In this document: positions 25,839 to 36,448 of the stretch, piece by piece
Numbering within the stretch: position 1 is the stretch's first letter
How the letters are laid out: every line of letters begins with the position of its first letter
Source: Legionella quateirensis
GTDB lineage: Bacteria; Pseudomonadota; Gammaproteobacteria; Legionellales; Legionellaceae
NCBI RefSeq assembly: GCF_001467955.1
Contig: NZ_LNYR01000049.1
Location: 148,403-212,402 of the forward strand
DNA length: 64,000 bases
Direction: 5' to 3'
Notes under the pieces: generated by a model
The model's database searches: none
Told to the model about the DNA's origin: nothing
The model's input: only the letters and a program-made list of their open reading frames with translations
Made by a program: the position numbers and the translations under genes

Positions 25839-28754
25839 ATGTCAGATTTGGATTCCAGAGAACTTAGCATCATTAAAGCAATTCAGCGCAATTATCAACA
25901 GCAATTACACAATCAGATGCTCACTCATTACGGCGTCTATCTGGAACAATCAGAATATCCTGAAAAAATATATTCATGGATAGAACTGATCGGTGATACA
26001 CGTTTATTAGCCGAACATTACCTGGATACCCTTATCCATAAACAGGCTCCACTGACCACAGCGTCATTAACCAATGAATCTTCAGGATTCTGGTATTATA
26101 TCAATAAAGCCAAACTACTCATTCCAGAACAGCTCAGGAATTTTGTCTCTGATTTAAGTTTTGGAACAAGCGACTACTCTCTGTTTAATTCAGTTACCGC
26201 AGAATTATTTTCTGTAACTCTGGGAAACTCCATTACCGAGGTATTATACGATTATTTCAAAACCCAATTTAGCGGCAATCAGGAGGATACTCAAAAACAA
26301 TTTGCTAGTACTCTGGACAAACAAAAGGAATTATCTGAATTAATTAAATACGAATGCAAACAAATTTCTGTTGAACTCATTAAACTCTTTCATTTCAGAG
26401 AAATGTTACTTCTGGGAAAAATAAGTCGAACAGCGATTGAGCCTGATGTACGAACTGAATTTATCAGAAGAGCGCGACTTAAGGATAAATCACCCGATAC
26501 TATTAATTTTGCGATAGAACTGTATTTTGCTCGAGAATTAAGCAAAATTTTTAACAAGGGTTTTCAATCGCTTTATCAAGTTCATGACATTGAAATACAA
26601 TCAGAGCTTCAATCTCCATTTATTAAATGGATCAATCAATTATCCGAATCAGATAAGGTCAGACAGGCTTTTACACAAGAAATTCAATTAAAATTCATGC
26701 TCATCTCTCGCGATTTTTTACTTGAACAAATGAATCAACCGGGTTTTTTAGCAAAGCATGCTCTGGTTTTCTCTCTAATAGCCGGGCTTATTGTTGCTAC
26801 TGTTCTCGCAATAACCGTCACGCTAACTCTTGGGGCAGCATTTTTATGGAGTATCGGTTCCCTTACCTCAGTAGGGTTTCTTCTTGCCAGTATGGGGGCA
26901 TACTTTCTTGTTAATAATATCGATTTCATTACTTATAAACGTAATACAGAGAACAGAAATCAGATTCAGCATGCGATAACCATGATCAATAATGAGTATT
27001 TGCGTTTAAAAAAAGAATTGATTCAAAGTAAGGAAACCTCATCGGAAGATATTGAAAATACTCGCGATTTCAAACACATCAATCAAAAATTCCTCTACGC
27101 CTTTGAGGGCGATAAAGTAGCCAGAGGATCAGTTTCAGGCTGGTTAAGAGAATATGCGTCACGTTACCGACACAGTAAAGCCGTGGAAATAGATCTGGGA
27201 CATGAATACAAAGATTTGATTATTCAAAGTAAAAAACAAACGGAACATCTGATTAACTCTATCAATAAGAAAGAACCCGGTTTATTAAATCACTGGATTG
27301 CTGGAACTCAATCGTATTTAAGCAAAACCCAGCATGCTGATGTGATAAAAGAATTTGAATTAATTCAAAAAATTAAAGAGCAGGTATTGGAGGTAATTAG
27401 TGGTTCTCATTATACGCCACCCAAATTACTTGATTTTTATTGTGCCCCTGTTTCCAAAGGTGGATTAGGAGGAAATGAATCGGATTTTGACCATATCAAG
27501 CGATTTGCTCCAATAAATTCAAACAATAACGACCACACTAATCCCTATAATTATTTATGTTCGACCGCTCTTAATTTATTTAAAAAATACGAACCTCGTT
27601 ACTCTTCCGAGCTTATCTTTTTAGGAGATCCGGAATATCGCCAAATGTTAGGGATTTCCCGAGGAGATTACGGGGTATCAGTAACTGCCGATAACATAGA
27701 CGCTTATCTCAATAATTCTTATGCGTTTTTACTGTCCTTATGCAATAAAATATCACCAGGGTTAGGTCTTGATCCCTTACAACAATCCGCCAGAGTTAAA
27801 GATGAATTTATCCTCTATCGAATGTTATTATTAAAACAGCTGTCTACTCTTTCCTTATCTGAAAATAAAGAGGTTAATACAGAGATAAAATTGAAAATAA
27901 AACGATTTATTAAAAATCGATTTAATCAGGATACTGAGGTCATTTTTGATGACCTTGCCAATCAGCGCTTTTTATTGAATAAAGAAGTCCAAAATTCCAA
28001 GACGTACAAAAACAGCGATCAGTTTATAGTTACAGACCTTGAATTGGAAAATATTACCCAGGCTATCACTCTGGACGTGGCCTATAACTCCTATAATTTC
28101 AAATTAATCGATATTTTAGATTATTATCTTGACGAATTTTTACAAAATCCCGGCGCTCGTCCGGCTAAAATATTCGCCTATGGCAGTTCAGAGCAAGAAT
28201 TAAACCCTCAAGGAAGCAGGCAATTTTCCAAAATGATTTCCCAATACTGTGATAATACCAGTGCCTTCTTGCACCAATCACGTACAAATAAAGCATTAAC
28301 AGCGACTCGTATTCTGGATTGTTATAAATACAATGTCACTCTTCAGGTTTATAAAACCCAATTACGCATTATTAAATGCATCAAAGAATTGAATAAACCA
28401 AGCGACAATACAGAAAATACAGAACAACAAATGGAATTGCTGCTTAATACGTTCGGTGAATTACATCGCTTCGCTGAAGGGCATTGTTGCAAACTAAAAA
28501 ATAATTCGTCCTGTAATCAACTCTTTAATCTCATGCTGAACCACATCAATAATCGGGGCAACTCCAAAGAATGGATTAAACATTTGGATTCAAATGAAGC
28601 ACTCATCTACCTGATGAATACGCTACCTGAACAAATACAGCTTGCTGATTGTAAATCCACGGTCTCTCGAGGTTTCTTTAATCAGCAAAGTTCAATTAAA
28701 ATCACTAAGATGGATCAACAAGCTGAAGCATTGTCGATTAAGTGTACAATGTAG
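25839..28754 (+). CDS. Large hypothetical protein with a central membrane hairpin, effector-like
   Basis: A 971-aa protein with about 300 mostly helical, charged residues, then two hydrophobic segments at residues 307-360 (including LVFSLIAGLIVATVLAITV and a following LTSVGFLLASMGAYFLV). About 600 soluble residues follow, with coiled-coil-like stretches around 370-400. There is no signal peptide. No enzyme motif is visible to me. Size, a single membrane hairpin and the lack of bacterial housekeeping similarity are typical of Legionella Dot/Icm effectors that insert into host membranes. The C-terminus (KMDQQAEALSIKCTM) has some Glu/Gln, a weak secretion hint. It converges on the 1997-aa gene across a palindromic repeat. 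A GGAG box precedes the ATG. Confidence 0.65.
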   Translation: MSDLDSRELSIIKAIQRNYQQQLHNQMLTHYGVYLEQSEYPEKIYSWIELIGDTRLLAEHYLDTLIHKQAPLTTASLTNESSGFWYYINKAKLLIPEQLRNFVSDLSFGTSDYSLFNSVTAELFSVTLGNSITEVLYDYFKTQFSGNQEDTQKQFASTLDKQKELSELIKYECKQISVELIKLFHFREMLLLGKISRTAIEPDVRTEFIRRARLKDKSPDTINFAIELYFARELSKIFNKGFQSLYQVHDIEIQSELQSPFIKWINQLSESDKVRQAFTQEIQLKFMLISRDFLLEQMNQPGFLAKHALVFSLIAGLIVATVLAITVTLTLGAAFLWSIGSLTSVGFLLASMGAYFLVNNIDFITYKRNTENRNQIQHAITMINNEYLRLKKELIQSKETSSEDIENTRDFKHINQKFLYAFEGDKVARGSVSGWLREYASRYRHSKAVEIDLGHEYKDLIIQSKKQTEHLINSINKKEPGLLNHWIAGTQSYLSKTQHADVIKEFELIQKIKEQVLEVISGSHYTPPKLLDFYCAPVSKGGLGGNESDFDHIKRFAPINSNNNDHTNPYNYLCSTALNLFKKYEPRYSSELIFLGDPEYRQMLGISRGDYGVSVTADNIDAYLNNSYAFLLSLCNKISPGLGLDPLQQSARVKDEFILYRMLLLKQLSTLSLSENKEVNTEIKLKIKRFIKNRFNQDTEVIFDDLANQRFLLNKEVQNSKTYKNSDQFIVTDLELENITQAITLDVAYNSYNFKLIDILDYYLDEFLQNPGARPAKIFAYGSSEQELNPQGSRQFSKMISQYCDNTSAFLHQSRTNKALTATRILDCYKYNVTLQVYKTQLRIIKCIKELNKPSDNTENTEQQMELLLNTFGELHRFAEGHCCKLKNNSSCNQLFNLMLNHINNRGNSKEWIKHLDSNEALIYLMNTLPEQIQLADCKSTVSRGFFNQQSSIKITKMDQQAEALSIKCTM

Positions 28755-28830
28755 CCCGTATTAGGCGAAGCCGTAATACGGGAGCCGGAGCTTCATCAAT
28801 CCCGTATTACAGCAGCTCCTCATACGGGGA
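28755..28830. repeat. cccgtatta hairpin repeats between convergent genes
   Basis: The stem cccgtatta/taatacggg (28755-28782) is followed by a second cccgtatta copy at 28801 pairing with catacgggg. A related cccgtatta stem ends the cbpM operon at 63437. Placed between two convergent large genes, it is a plausible shared terminator. Confidence 0.65.
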
Positions 28831-28860
28831 TTGGTGGGACTTCGAAATTACAGCAACTAA

Positions 28861-31800
28861 TTAAACCGAACCTGGCCTTGGTGATTTCGCTGGTGATTTC
28901 GGCTCTTCTGGAGCGTTGATTTGAGTACCCAGGTTACCCCCAAAAAAGCCGGGTCTTGCGGGACGTTTTGCTACAAAATCTTCCATATGAGTCACTACAT
29001 CCACTGGACAATCTTTTTCTTTAACATGATCGGTCGCTAAAGGATCAAGCATATTCACTCTTTTGGAAAAATCAAAAGCTGTATCATTAAAATCGCTACT
29101 GTCAGGATTTTGGGAAGTCAACTTGAAATAATGACTGTTAGTCACCCAATTAAGCGCCGACTTAACCCCATTAACCGTGCTATACCATGCTGATTTCATA
29201 CTTTGCAACAGATTTCGGCATCCCATTATAAAACCGTGGGATAATTGAGAAACGTTAGTACTCCACCAGATTGGACGTAAAATATGAGATTTTACTTGCT
29301 GTAAAATCTTCGCTATATGCTTATTCGAATCAGCGCTTATTTCCCCACCAGCACTCAACCCTTGAGTTATGCCGTGTATGTAAAATCCTTTTCTGGAGAA
29401 TCCACTAAAAAAGGAATAATCATCAGGGATCTGCATACCCGCTAATTCATCTGATATTTTGGATACCAGTTTAGGTGTTTCATTAATTCCAATAGAACCC
29501 TTTCTATCGTGATCATTATAATAACAATGACAATCCAATACTTCTTCAATTAGAGAAGAAACGGTATCCAGCATTTTTTTTGCGGGTAATTGATCAAAAT
29601 CAAATTCTTTGCTATCAATAGGCATGGACATGAATTCCTGAATCAATCCGCTCTTATTTTGATTTCTGATTAAAGAAATGAACCGTTGAAACTGCTTCGC
29701 TTCCTGTGCTGGATTTTCTCGTCCAAAAGCATTAAAGATTACAGTTAAATCCTGTTCATTTAAAAATCCCGTAATATTATCAATAACCTTAATAAATTTG
29801 GGGTGAAATAAAACAGGAGACATAGTATCCATTATCAATGTTGAAGTTTTATTTTTATTCAGGTTGACTCCAATATTATCAACAACATCTGTGATAAATT
29901 TTTCGAAATTATTCAAGCGCACATCTAATGTTTCTATGTCTACAAGACTCGGATTAAGGGATTTAATACATGCCACGAGAGTCTCTTTATTCAAGGACTC
30001 AATTCCATATGGAACTATCTTCAACGCTAAAGCATTAATCCCTTCATCCGTACTCAGTGTAGCCATTAATGATTCATAATCTTGAGGATTAAATGAGTTT
30101 TTTAAGAGATCCAGAAACAGTTCGCTTGTTAAAAGAGATCTTAAAGAGAGCTTAACCATATCTATCTGTAACAGTTCCGCGGAATTCTGAGCGTGAAGTA
30201 CAGGATTTTGAATATCAGCTTCCGTTAATTTATCATTCTCAGGAACCAACTGATTTATCAAATGTAAGACTTTTTGCTTAATTTCAGAGTCACTACCGGT
30301 CATTAAGCCATCCAGATCATTTGAATTTTGAATCATCAATTCAAAGAGTTTTTCAGACTTTGGTTTTAAAGCAAGAAACTGTTCTTTTTTAGCATCTGCT
30401 TTAATAAATTGTGCCATCAAAGGGAGTAAATGACTAAAACCAATCGCTACAAATTGCTCCTGTAATTCTGGCGAAATATTCTGTAAAGGATTGTTCACCA
30501 GTTTACTCGATACTTCCTTAAACTGCTTTGTTGCTAATTCAGCGGCCTGTTCCGAACTTTGATATTGTCTCTTAAGATGTTTATTTAATAGCTTAAGTAT
30601 TTCTTCTGGTGAGGGTATTGCTTGCTCGTCCATAACTTGAGTATCAATTAACTCCCTGGCCACTTGAATCAAGGCTGGATAATTCTGCTGCATATCACTC
30701 TTTAACATCTTCCATTGATCAAAAGGTAATAACAAAGAAATTGCATCAAGGAACTCATCACTTTGCAAAATGTTAGCAATAGGTCGGTCATACAAATATT
30801 CAGCTTTCAAACTCCAGGAAGATGGCGCCAGTAATTTTCCCAAAACCAAATTACCTGCATTTTTAGTTCCAATTTCTTCAAATTTTCTCTGAACAAAATC
30901 AGTAGTACTTTCAATTTCATCTTCCAGGTTAATTAAATCGGGCAAAGGGTCATCAATTAATCCGGAAAAAATAGTGTCAGCCAACCGACCAGTATCCTGT
31001 ACATCAAGAGCCATAAATTCCTGATAATGGCCCTCAAGAAATTTCTTTATATTGGCTTCATTTGATGCTTTTTCAAGCAATTCTTCACGGAACTCCAAAG
31101 GATAGTTATTCACTAATAAAGGGAGTAACTGAGTTCTTACTATTGCAGTCAATTGATCAACAACTTCAACCTTAAGACTCCGGAACAAATTACCCTGTAT
31201 CTGATTTTGCAATGTATCAATCTTGATTTGCAAAGTCTCAATAATTTGATCAACAGGCCTGATTTCCTGTTTCTTGAAAAAGGTACTAAATTCACCCAAC
31301 ACTAATTCCGGAGATAACTCCTCACCTTTTTGAATAAAATAAGTCATCAGGTGTTTTGCAAAAGCTCTGGAATTTTTGCTTTGACTCAATACTTCGGTCA
31401 CTGCACGCACATCAGGATAAGTTAAAAATGCTGAAAGATACTTCGCAAGGTCATTTTGTAAAAAGAGAGCCAATTGATTAGTGAACGAAGTTTGCAGCTT
31501 GGAATCGGCAGCTAAAATGGCAGCAGGTGTATCATTGAACAATGAAACCAATTGTTCCATTTTCCTGGGATAATGTACTATATCGCTTGTTTGCAAATCA
31601 CCAAGCCCAGGAATCTGTTGTAAAAAAGTCAACACAGTTGGCTCAAGATGCTTTGAATTTTTAGCAACAAGAGAGCTAAGTAACGGTAAATGAGCATGCA
31701 AATAGTTAAGACTCTGAGGACATGCAGACAAGGCGTTTGCTACTTTAGTTTTCTTCGAATCAATGACCATATTAATCAGCAGAGGCTCCAACAACTGCTT

Positions 31801-34800
31801 TTGATAAGTGGTATAAGTACTGATAACATCTTCATTCAAATAATTAACTATATTTTTATTAATATGTTTGGTTATGCCCTGTGTCTTTTTACCCATCCAG
31901 TTTTTAAACTCAAGAGCGGTAGACATATTTCCAATAATACTTTTAAAACTGGTTCTATTAAGAATTTTTATATAGACGTCATCAGGATGTTTCGGATCTG
32001 CATTGTCCGCTTTAGGCGTTCTATTGCCAAACCATGAATGATAAAAAATTTGAAATGCGACTGGAATCCGAATCACAGTATAATAGGTTTCAGCAACAAA
32101 ATTTAATATATGGCTCAAGACACGCAGGAAAACCGATATACGATAGGGTTTCTTGATATGCGCAATTTCTTTATCAAGCCCTTTCATTGCATAATCGACA
32201 ACGTCAGCTAATTGTGATCGACTCAATTTGATCTGATGGCTGTTTTTATTGTTTATATCACGCAGAGCGAGAGCAATGAACTTTAATACCTGCCGCTTTA
32301 ATCTGTCAGGATTAATCGTCTCATCTTCATCAAGATTAGCGTACACCCAATCAATGATTTGTTGGCTGACTTTATTTCCCAAAACCTGGATGTATTGATT
32401 GTTGTATTCTTTTTGAGCTTTAAATAATTCAGGGTAATAGTCATTCTTCTGTAGATTATTTAGATTAAATACAGTTTTTTGGCTTCGTCCCAAACTGTGT
32501 ATGTATGACGGCACAATTGTAGAATCCAAACCTCTATTACGGCCAATGCCCTGTATCTGTGTATCCGGGCTATTCGTATTACTCAAGGTTTCTTCAGCGA
32601 TATTAATTACTGTATGCAGGTTTCTATCGCTAAATCCTTCCGTTTTTTTATTACTAACGTAAATACCGACAAAGCCCAATCGAAAATAATTATCAGCAAC
32701 TTCTTCCGATATATTTAAATAAGAGGGATCAAATACGGACTCAGTGGAGGTATCATTTAATATTTCCAAAGAAGTATGTTTGCGTTTTTTGGCATCTTTC
32801 TCCAGGATTCCATTACTATCATACAAACGATTTATCTGACGATTCATTCCCGCAAAAGGTTTTGATTCTGCAATGGGTGTTTCAGCATCGTTCATACCCT
32901 GCATCACGCCCATCATCAGATGTTTTTCAGCATAGTTCTCAAACGCTCGCCCAAATTCCCATCGATTTCTTTTAATTTTATCGATTAATTGGTTATATAA
33001 GGGCCAGTTATCTATAAAGTTGGTTAAGTCCTTATTATTCTCAGTAAGTCGCGAGTCAAATTGTTTGTTTATCATGAGCTGCAATACGGAAGACAATTCA
33101 GCCAGCAACTCACCTATAACACGTGCTCCATCTGCGTCAATTTCTTTCGCCAGTTTTTTTTGATAATAGATGGCCGTTCTTGGTTGGAACCGATCGATAA
33201 CCAATTGTTGAAAATCGTTCATGTTAAGCTTGCGTAAACGATTATGCTCTATCTCATCAAGTCCGGTAATATCAGTAAGTACGTACTCGATTAAATTATG
33301 AAAAATAGTATTTTTAATTTGTTTTGCCAGTGTTGGCTCACCCTGCAGGATACTAACTTGCCTTTCATCAGGTTTTAATGAAGCGTCATATTCCCTGCGT
33401 TTATCGTTCAAATCATTTCTAATAACCGAACCTTCAGCATCAGGTAAATGAAAAAAATTGGCAACATCAGAACGATCCACGAGATTACCATTGCGATACA
33501 CATCTCTTCTGTTGTATGAACTGTCTTTCAAAGAATTACAGAAATTAACTAATGTTTCGTTGTCATCAATAATGCACAACATTTTACGCGCAACAGGTAC
33601 CTGCATTCTCCAACGAGCAGACGATTCATCTTCTTTATCAAAATGATAATAAAGCAGATCGTCGACCAAAGAGACAGCTGCTGAACTTTGCTCTTCCTGA
33701 ATGGCATTGGTTAAACGCAGCAATAAGCCATTAAACATATTGTTCCAGAATTCAGCCGTCCAAAACTGATAGGTTTTTAATTTATTTCGATCCGTAATAT
33801 TTCGCGCCTGAAAAGAAACCAGTTTAGGAAACTGCCCCTGCCCGGCTTCCATCTTTTGACCACTGGACATGATGGCTACCGGTTTATTTCCGGAGAGTTT
33901 ATAAGTCTCCTGATTGGGAGTAGCAGTGAGAAACATGGAAAGTTTCTTTTGTGACAATTCAATCAACCGGATCCGACGACGTTCCGCTTTCATGATTAGA
34001 TGTTGTTCATCAAATGCTAAAAAAGTATGCTCTGAATCTGCATTTTCAAGATCATGATAATGCTTATCGAGAAGATATTCACTGGAACCGATGATAATGG
34101 TTCCAGAAGTCTCTTTATTTTTAAGAGATTTTAGTGCTTCTTCAGCAGCAGGATTATTTTCCTTTTCCCGTAAGACAAATATGGAATCGACAAATGAATC
34201 GGGCAATAATCGTTTTAAATCCTTGGCAAACTGATGCGCCAACCTATCAGGAACAGCAAAAACTCCATTATTTTCAGAAAGAGTTAAAATTAACATCCAC
34301 AGTGCCTGAACATAAGTCTTACCCGTCCCGGTAGCCAAAGCGACTAATAAATTGCTGATGTCCTCTTCACTTTCAATTTTTTCAATAATATTATGAAGGG
34401 TTACAAGATGCGTTCGATACAGTTCAATTTTGCCAATACCACCAATCACTATTTGATTATTAATTTTGTTTGAAACTACTGGTTCGTCACTCTTTTTAGG
34501 AATTTGGAGAATGAATTGTTGGCTGGATAATAAATTAAGTACATCCTGATCGAGATAGCTGTTTATTTTTTTTACTACAGGAGAGCTCTTTGTAGCTAAA
34601 GGCTTGGAAAACTGTACTTGAAACGTATTATCTTTTTGGGGTTTTAACTCGAGCTTGTAATTAACACCATTAAGTAACACGATTTGTTCATACTGTTTAT
34701 CTTTAATGGCCTGTTGACATAATTCATAAATACTTTTTTTTCCATTATCTGTTTTAAAAGTTCGAGATTTGAAAAAGTCGAGAGCAGCATAAGCTAAATA

Positions 34801-34854
34801 AACCTCATTAGCAGAGGACAATAGTTTGTTCTTATCAGTTGAATTCAGTTTCAT
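28861..34854 (-). CDS. Giant DExH helicase-like protein, putative effector
   Basis: A 1997-aa protein. The first 800 residues or so carry a superfamily 2 helicase-like ATPase: Walker A ATGTGKT (174-180), DEQH (282-285), motif III-like FLTATPN (308-314) and motif VI-like QIQGIGRNRG near residue 770. Large inserts separate the motifs. The remaining 1200 residues are long, helical and of no family I recognise, with a hydrophobic stretch near 960-990 (FLRVLSHILNFVAETYYTVI). The tail is proline-rich (EEPKSPAKSPRPGSV). No nuclease or methylase motif is seen, so restriction is unlikely. In Legionella such giants are usually Dot/Icm substrates. Secretion is inferred, whereas the helicase motifs are seen directly. 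It has no close neighbour on its strand. Confidence 0.7.
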   Translation of the reverse strand: MKLNSTDKNKLLSSANEVYLAYAALDFFKSRTFKTDNGKKSIYELCQQAIKDKQYEQIVLLNGVNYKLELKPQKDNTFQVQFSKPLATKSSPVVKKINSYLDQDVLNLLSSQQFILQIPKKSDEPVVSNKINNQIVIGGIGKIELYRTHLVTLHNIIEKIESEEDISNLLVALATGTGKTYVQALWMLILTLSENNGVFAVPDRLAHQFAKDLKRLLPDSFVDSIFVLREKENNPAAEEALKSLKNKETSGTIIIGSSEYLLDKHYHDLENADSEHTFLAFDEQHLIMKAERRRIRLIELSQKKLSMFLTATPNQETYKLSGNKPVAIMSSGQKMEAGQGQFPKLVSFQARNITDRNKLKTYQFWTAEFWNNMFNGLLLRLTNAIQEEQSSAAVSLVDDLLYYHFDKEDESSARWRMQVPVARKMLCIIDDNETLVNFCNSLKDSSYNRRDVYRNGNLVDRSDVANFFHLPDAEGSVIRNDLNDKRREYDASLKPDERQVSILQGEPTLAKQIKNTIFHNLIEYVLTDITGLDEIEHNRLRKLNMNDFQQLVIDRFQPRTAIYYQKKLAKEIDADGARVIGELLAELSSVLQLMINKQFDSRLTENNKDLTNFIDNWPLYNQLIDKIKRNRWEFGRAFENYAEKHLMMGVMQGMNDAETPIAESKPFAGMNRQINRLYDSNGILEKDAKKRKHTSLEILNDTSTESVFDPSYLNISEEVADNYFRLGFVGIYVSNKKTEGFSDRNLHTVINIAEETLSNTNSPDTQIQGIGRNRGLDSTIVPSYIHSLGRSQKTVFNLNNLQKNDYYPELFKAQKEYNNQYIQVLGNKVSQQIIDWVYANLDEDETINPDRLKRQVLKFIALALRDINNKNSHQIKLSRSQLADVVDYAMKGLDKEIAHIKKPYRISVFLRVLSHILNFVAETYYTVIRIPVAFQIFYHSWFGNRTPKADNADPKHPDDVYIKILNRTSFKSIIGNMSTALEFKNWMGKKTQGITKHINKNIVNYLNEDVISTYTTYQKQLLEPLLINMVIDSKKTKVANALSACPQSLNYLHAHLPLLSSLVAKNSKHLEPTVLTFLQQIPGLGDLQTSDIVHYPRKMEQLVSLFNDTPAAILAADSKLQTSFTNQLALFLQNDLAKYLSAFLTYPDVRAVTEVLSQSKNSRAFAKHLMTYFIQKGEELSPELVLGEFSTFFKKQEIRPVDQIIETLQIKIDTLQNQIQGNLFRSLKVEVVDQLTAIVRTQLLPLLVNNYPLEFREELLEKASNEANIKKFLEGHYQEFMALDVQDTGRLADTIFSGLIDDPLPDLINLEDEIESTTDFVQRKFEEIGTKNAGNLVLGKLLAPSSWSLKAEYLYDRPIANILQSDEFLDAISLLLPFDQWKMLKSDMQQNYPALIQVARELIDTQVMDEQAIPSPEEILKLLNKHLKRQYQSSEQAAELATKQFKEVSSKLVNNPLQNISPELQEQFVAIGFSHLLPLMAQFIKADAKKEQFLALKPKSEKLFELMIQNSNDLDGLMTGSDSEIKQKVLHLINQLVPENDKLTEADIQNPVLHAQNSAELLQIDMVKLSLRSLLTSELFLDLLKNSFNPQDYESLMATLSTDEGINALALKIVPYGIESLNKETLVACIKSLNPSLVDIETLDVRLNNFEKFITDVVDNIGVNLNKNKTSTLIMDTMSPVLFHPKFIKVIDNITGFLNEQDLTVIFNAFGRENPAQEAKQFQRFISLIRNQNKSGLIQEFMSMPIDSKEFDFDQLPAKKMLDTVSSLIEEVLDCHCYYNDHDRKGSIGINETPKLVSKISDELAGMQIPDDYSFFSGFSRKGFYIHGITQGLSAGGEISADSNKHIAKILQQVKSHILRPIWWSTNVSQLSHGFIMGCRNLLQSMKSAWYSTVNGVKSALNWVTNSHYFKLTSQNPDSSDFNDTAFDFSKRVNMLDPLATDHVKEKDCPVDVVTHMEDFVAKRPARPGFFGGNLGTQINAPEEPKSPAKSPRPGSV

Positions 34855-34946
34855 AACTCACTTATAATTAATCGCAAATATATGCTCAAAATTATAGCAC
34901 ATTTTTCATTATAAAAACACACATCTGACTAAAATAAATACAGAAA

Positions 34947-36236
34947 CTATTCACTGAGATAAATTGCTTGAGTATCCGGTTTGTCTTGCTCCTTCAATAT
35001 GGATTGAGCCTGTTTGTAATCAAAAGAATGTTGCCAGGTGGAAATAATGATGGTTGCTATCGCATTACCAGTCATATTGATAATTGAGCGTCCTTCATTC
35101 ATAAATTTATCGATACCCAGTACCAAAACCACTCCAGCCGCAGGGATATGACCAATAGTCGCCAGAGAACTGGCCAGCACAATAAATCCACTACCAGAAA
35201 CTCCGGCAGCCCCTTTTGAACTGATAATCATCACTCCCAAAAGTGCTAGTTCCTGCCATACAGTCAATTCAGTATTGGTTGCCTGAGCGATAAACATGGC
35301 CGCCAATGTGAGATAGATGGCTGTTCCTGCAAGATTAAATGAATAGCCTAATGGTAATACCAACCCCACTACTGACTTCTCACAGCCAAGATTTTCGAGT
35401 TTTTGCATCAAGCTGGGCAACACCGTTTCTGAAGATGCAGTCGCCCAAACAATGACCAATTCATCCTTTAAATACCGTAAAAGATGCCAGATATTAATTT
35501 TACAATACCATTGTAAAATAGTTCCCAGCACCATAAGAATAAACAAAATTGACGTCAGATAGTAGCAAGCCAACAAACCAAACAGGTTAAATAACGGCGC
35601 TATGCCAAACCTGCCTACACTGAATGCCATAGCGGCAAAAGTAGCCACCGGTGCCATGTACATCACCACATGTATTATTTTGAAAAACACTTTGGCGATC
35701 ACTTCCATGCCATTCACTACTTGTTTTCCAATAGAACCCGTTAGAATTAATCCTATCGCGAACAGTATTGAAATGAAGAGTACTTGAAGCATTTCACCAT
35801 CTACAAATGCGCTGATAAATGTTCTGGGAATAATGTTCATGAGTAAATCAGTCATGTTGGTTGCTTTGTGTGCTGTGCCTAAATAAGAATTGGCTTCATC
35901 CAGATTCAGTGAGGTGGGATCAATATTCAGTCCAACACCAGGTTTGAAATAATCCGCAGCTCCCAATCCAAGCATTAATGCAATTGTCGTGATAATCATG
36001 AAAAATAATAAAGCACCACCGGCAAGTCGCCCAACCTGCCTCATATCATTCATCGCCGCTATGCCCGAAACAAGTGTGAGAAAAATGATGGGGGAAATCA
36101 GCATTTTGATTATTTTAATAAACACATCAGAAAGGACTTTAAACTGTACGGCAAAATCAGGAAGCATGTATCCGAAAAGTACACCTAATAAAACGCCAAG
36201 AAGAACCTGCACATAGAGTTTTTTTAAAAAATTCAT
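34947..36236 (-). CDS. Dicarboxylate/amino acid:cation symporter (DctA/GltP family)
   Basis: A 429-aa inner-membrane transporter of the DAACS family, importing C4-dicarboxylates or glutamate/aspartate with Na+ or H+. The conserved hairpin serine region lies in ATASSETVLPSLMQK, followed by PLGYSFNLAGTAIYLT. The C-terminal hairpin region GAAGVSGSGFIVLASSL and the last-helix MNEGRSIINMTGNAIAT are also present. Length and motif order are typical. It appears monocistronic. Amino-acid uptake is central to Legionella nutrition, but the specific substrate cannot be read here. Confidence 0.9.
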   Translation of the reverse strand: MNFLKKLYVQVLLGVLLGVLFGYMLPDFAVQFKVLSDVFIKIIKMLISPIIFLTLVSGIAAMNDMRQVGRLAGGALLFFMIITTIALMLGLGAADYFKPGVGLNIDPTSLNLDEANSYLGTAHKATNMTDLLMNIIPRTFISAFVDGEMLQVLFISILFAIGLILTGSIGKQVVNGMEVIAKVFFKIIHVVMYMAPVATFAAMAFSVGRFGIAPLFNLFGLLACYYLTSILFILMVLGTILQWYCKINIWHLLRYLKDELVIVWATASSETVLPSLMQKLENLGCEKSVVGLVLPLGYSFNLAGTAIYLTLAAMFIAQATNTELTVWQELALLGVMIISSKGAAGVSGSGFIVLASSLATIGHIPAAGVVLVLGIDKFMNEGRSIINMTGNAIATIIISTWQHSFDYKQAQSILKEQDKPDTQAIYLSE

Positions 36237-36448
36237 TTTTATTCTCCGAGTCGTTTACTGAGGAACGGACATGCAAAACAAAATCTTGAAGCTTTAAAAA
36301 CTCTTTTTTAAATAACCAGAATCATTATTACATGTTTTTTTTATTGATTACCAGAGCGAATTAACTTTTGAAAATCAACTTAGGACTCGAATTGAATCAT
36401 TTCAAAGTAGGAGGGTATAAAAACTGAATGGGTTGTAACCAGTCCAAA

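Noticed and set aside
28861..34854. Reading the giant helicase as a restriction or phage-defence enzyme
   Set aside because: No nuclease, methylase or specificity domain is visible in the protein or next to it. Its setting is effector-like.
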